From contig CP070753.1 in NCBI GenBank assembly GCA_020348765.1, positions 2,216,254 through 2,223,384 on the forward strand: a DNA stretch of 7,131 bases, written 5' to 3'. Origin of the DNA: Burkholderiales bacterium. Lineage in GTDB: Bacteria; Pseudomonadota; Gammaproteobacteria; Burkholderiales; Burkholderiaceae_E. Below, in pieces: positions 6,845-7,131 of the stretch (position 1 is the stretch's first letter; each line of letters starts with the position of its first letter). A model generated the notes under the pieces. The model searched no databases. It had not been told where the DNA came from and was given only the letters and a program-made list of their open reading frames with translations. The position numbers were made by a program, and so were the translations under genes.

Positions 6845-7131
6845 ATGCGATTGACGAACAAGGTGGCGCTGGTCACCGGCGCAGGATCCGGATTCGGCGA
6901 GGGCATCGCCAAGCGCTTTGCCGCCGAGGGCGCGTGCGTGCTGGTCAACGACATCGCGGTCGAGGCAGGACGCCGGGTCACCGAGGAGATCCAGGCGAGC
7001 GGCGGCAAGGCGAGCTTCGCGGCGGGTGACGTCGCCCGCGGCGACGATGTCGCCGGGTTGCTCGCTGCCGCACTCGACGCCTTCGGCGCACTGGACATCG
7101 TGGTCAACAATGCCGGCATCTCGCACCGCAA
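6845..7131 (+). CDS. Short-chain dehydrogenase/reductase (5' part; runs off right edge)
   Basis: The first 95 codons of a classical SDR are present; the catalytic Ser-Tyr-Lys region lies beyond the window. The Rossmann cofactor motif TGAGSGFG is at 11-18, the adenine-site Asp62 in GDV, and the structural motif NNAG at 88-91. Asp36 at the end of the second strand (VNDIA) usually indicates NAD(H) rather than NADP(H), by family rule. The start at ATG 6845 has a good ribosome-binding site, and the N-terminus MRLTNKVALVTG is typical. The gene is in the same direction as the aldehyde dehydrogenase, with 96 bp and two hairpins between them. It probably oxidises an alcohol or reduces a ketone; the substrate cannot be deduced, and 3-oxoacyl reductase activity is an alternative. 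Confidence 0.93.
   Translation, partial: MRLTNKVALVTGAGSGFGEGIAKRFAAEGACVLVNDIAVEAGRRVTEEIQASGGKASFAAGDVARGDDVAGLLAAALDAFGALDIVVNNAGISHR

Noticed and set aside
5752..7029. A 425-codon plus-strand frame spanning ALDH and SDR
   Set aside because: It lies in a different phase from both real genes, which carry clear motifs. Its translation is Arg-rich and low-complexity.

Overview
The window is about 7.1 kb of very GC-rich, densely coding bacterial chromosome. The protein families fit a proteobacterium. The PII protein is closest to enterobacterial GlnB from memory, glnB sits beside a glutamine-dependent nadE, and the pyrophosphatase is the short family I form. Gammaproteobacteria is my best guess, but this is an inference from a few proteins, not a phylogeny. 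I see no phage, insertion sequence, CRISPR, tRNA or rRNA signal.

Left block (1-3208, minus strand, read right to left): nadE (glutamine-dependent NAD+ synthetase), glnB (PII nitrogen sensor), a small alpha/beta hydrolase, and the first 143 codons of a DUF3445 / heme-dependent oxidative N-demethylase-like gene that runs off the left edge. Gaps are 46, 27 and 26 bp, so this looks like one operon. An extended -10 element lies just upstream of nadE. The shared theme may be nitrogen: NadE consumes glutamine, PII senses glutamine and 2-oxoglutarate, and the last family includes enzymes that demethylate dimethylamine.

Middle block (3198-5110): a plus-strand FemAB/GNAT-like DUF482 acyltransferase begins head-to-head with nadE, with start codons overlapping. 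It ends tail-to-tail with ppa (inorganic pyrophosphatase, minus strand). Its conserved domain stops near residue 405. The rest of the frame is a low-complexity tail encoded by a 29-bp tandem repeat with a hairpin-forming core and then by antisense of the ppa 3' end.

Right block (5111-7131, plus strand): after a 186-bp divergent intergenic region with a good sigma70-type promoter candidate come an NAD(P)+-dependent aldehyde dehydrogenase and the first 95 codons of a short-chain dehydrogenase/reductase. They are separated by 96 bp containing two GC hairpins. The pair suggests alcohol/aldehyde oxidation, but the substrate cannot be read from sequence.

Most of the window is ordinary housekeeping and central metabolism. 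I found no convincing novel system. The points most worth checking are the tandem repeat with a compensatory base-pair change at the acyltransferase 3' end, and the association of nadE-glnB with a DUF3445 protein.
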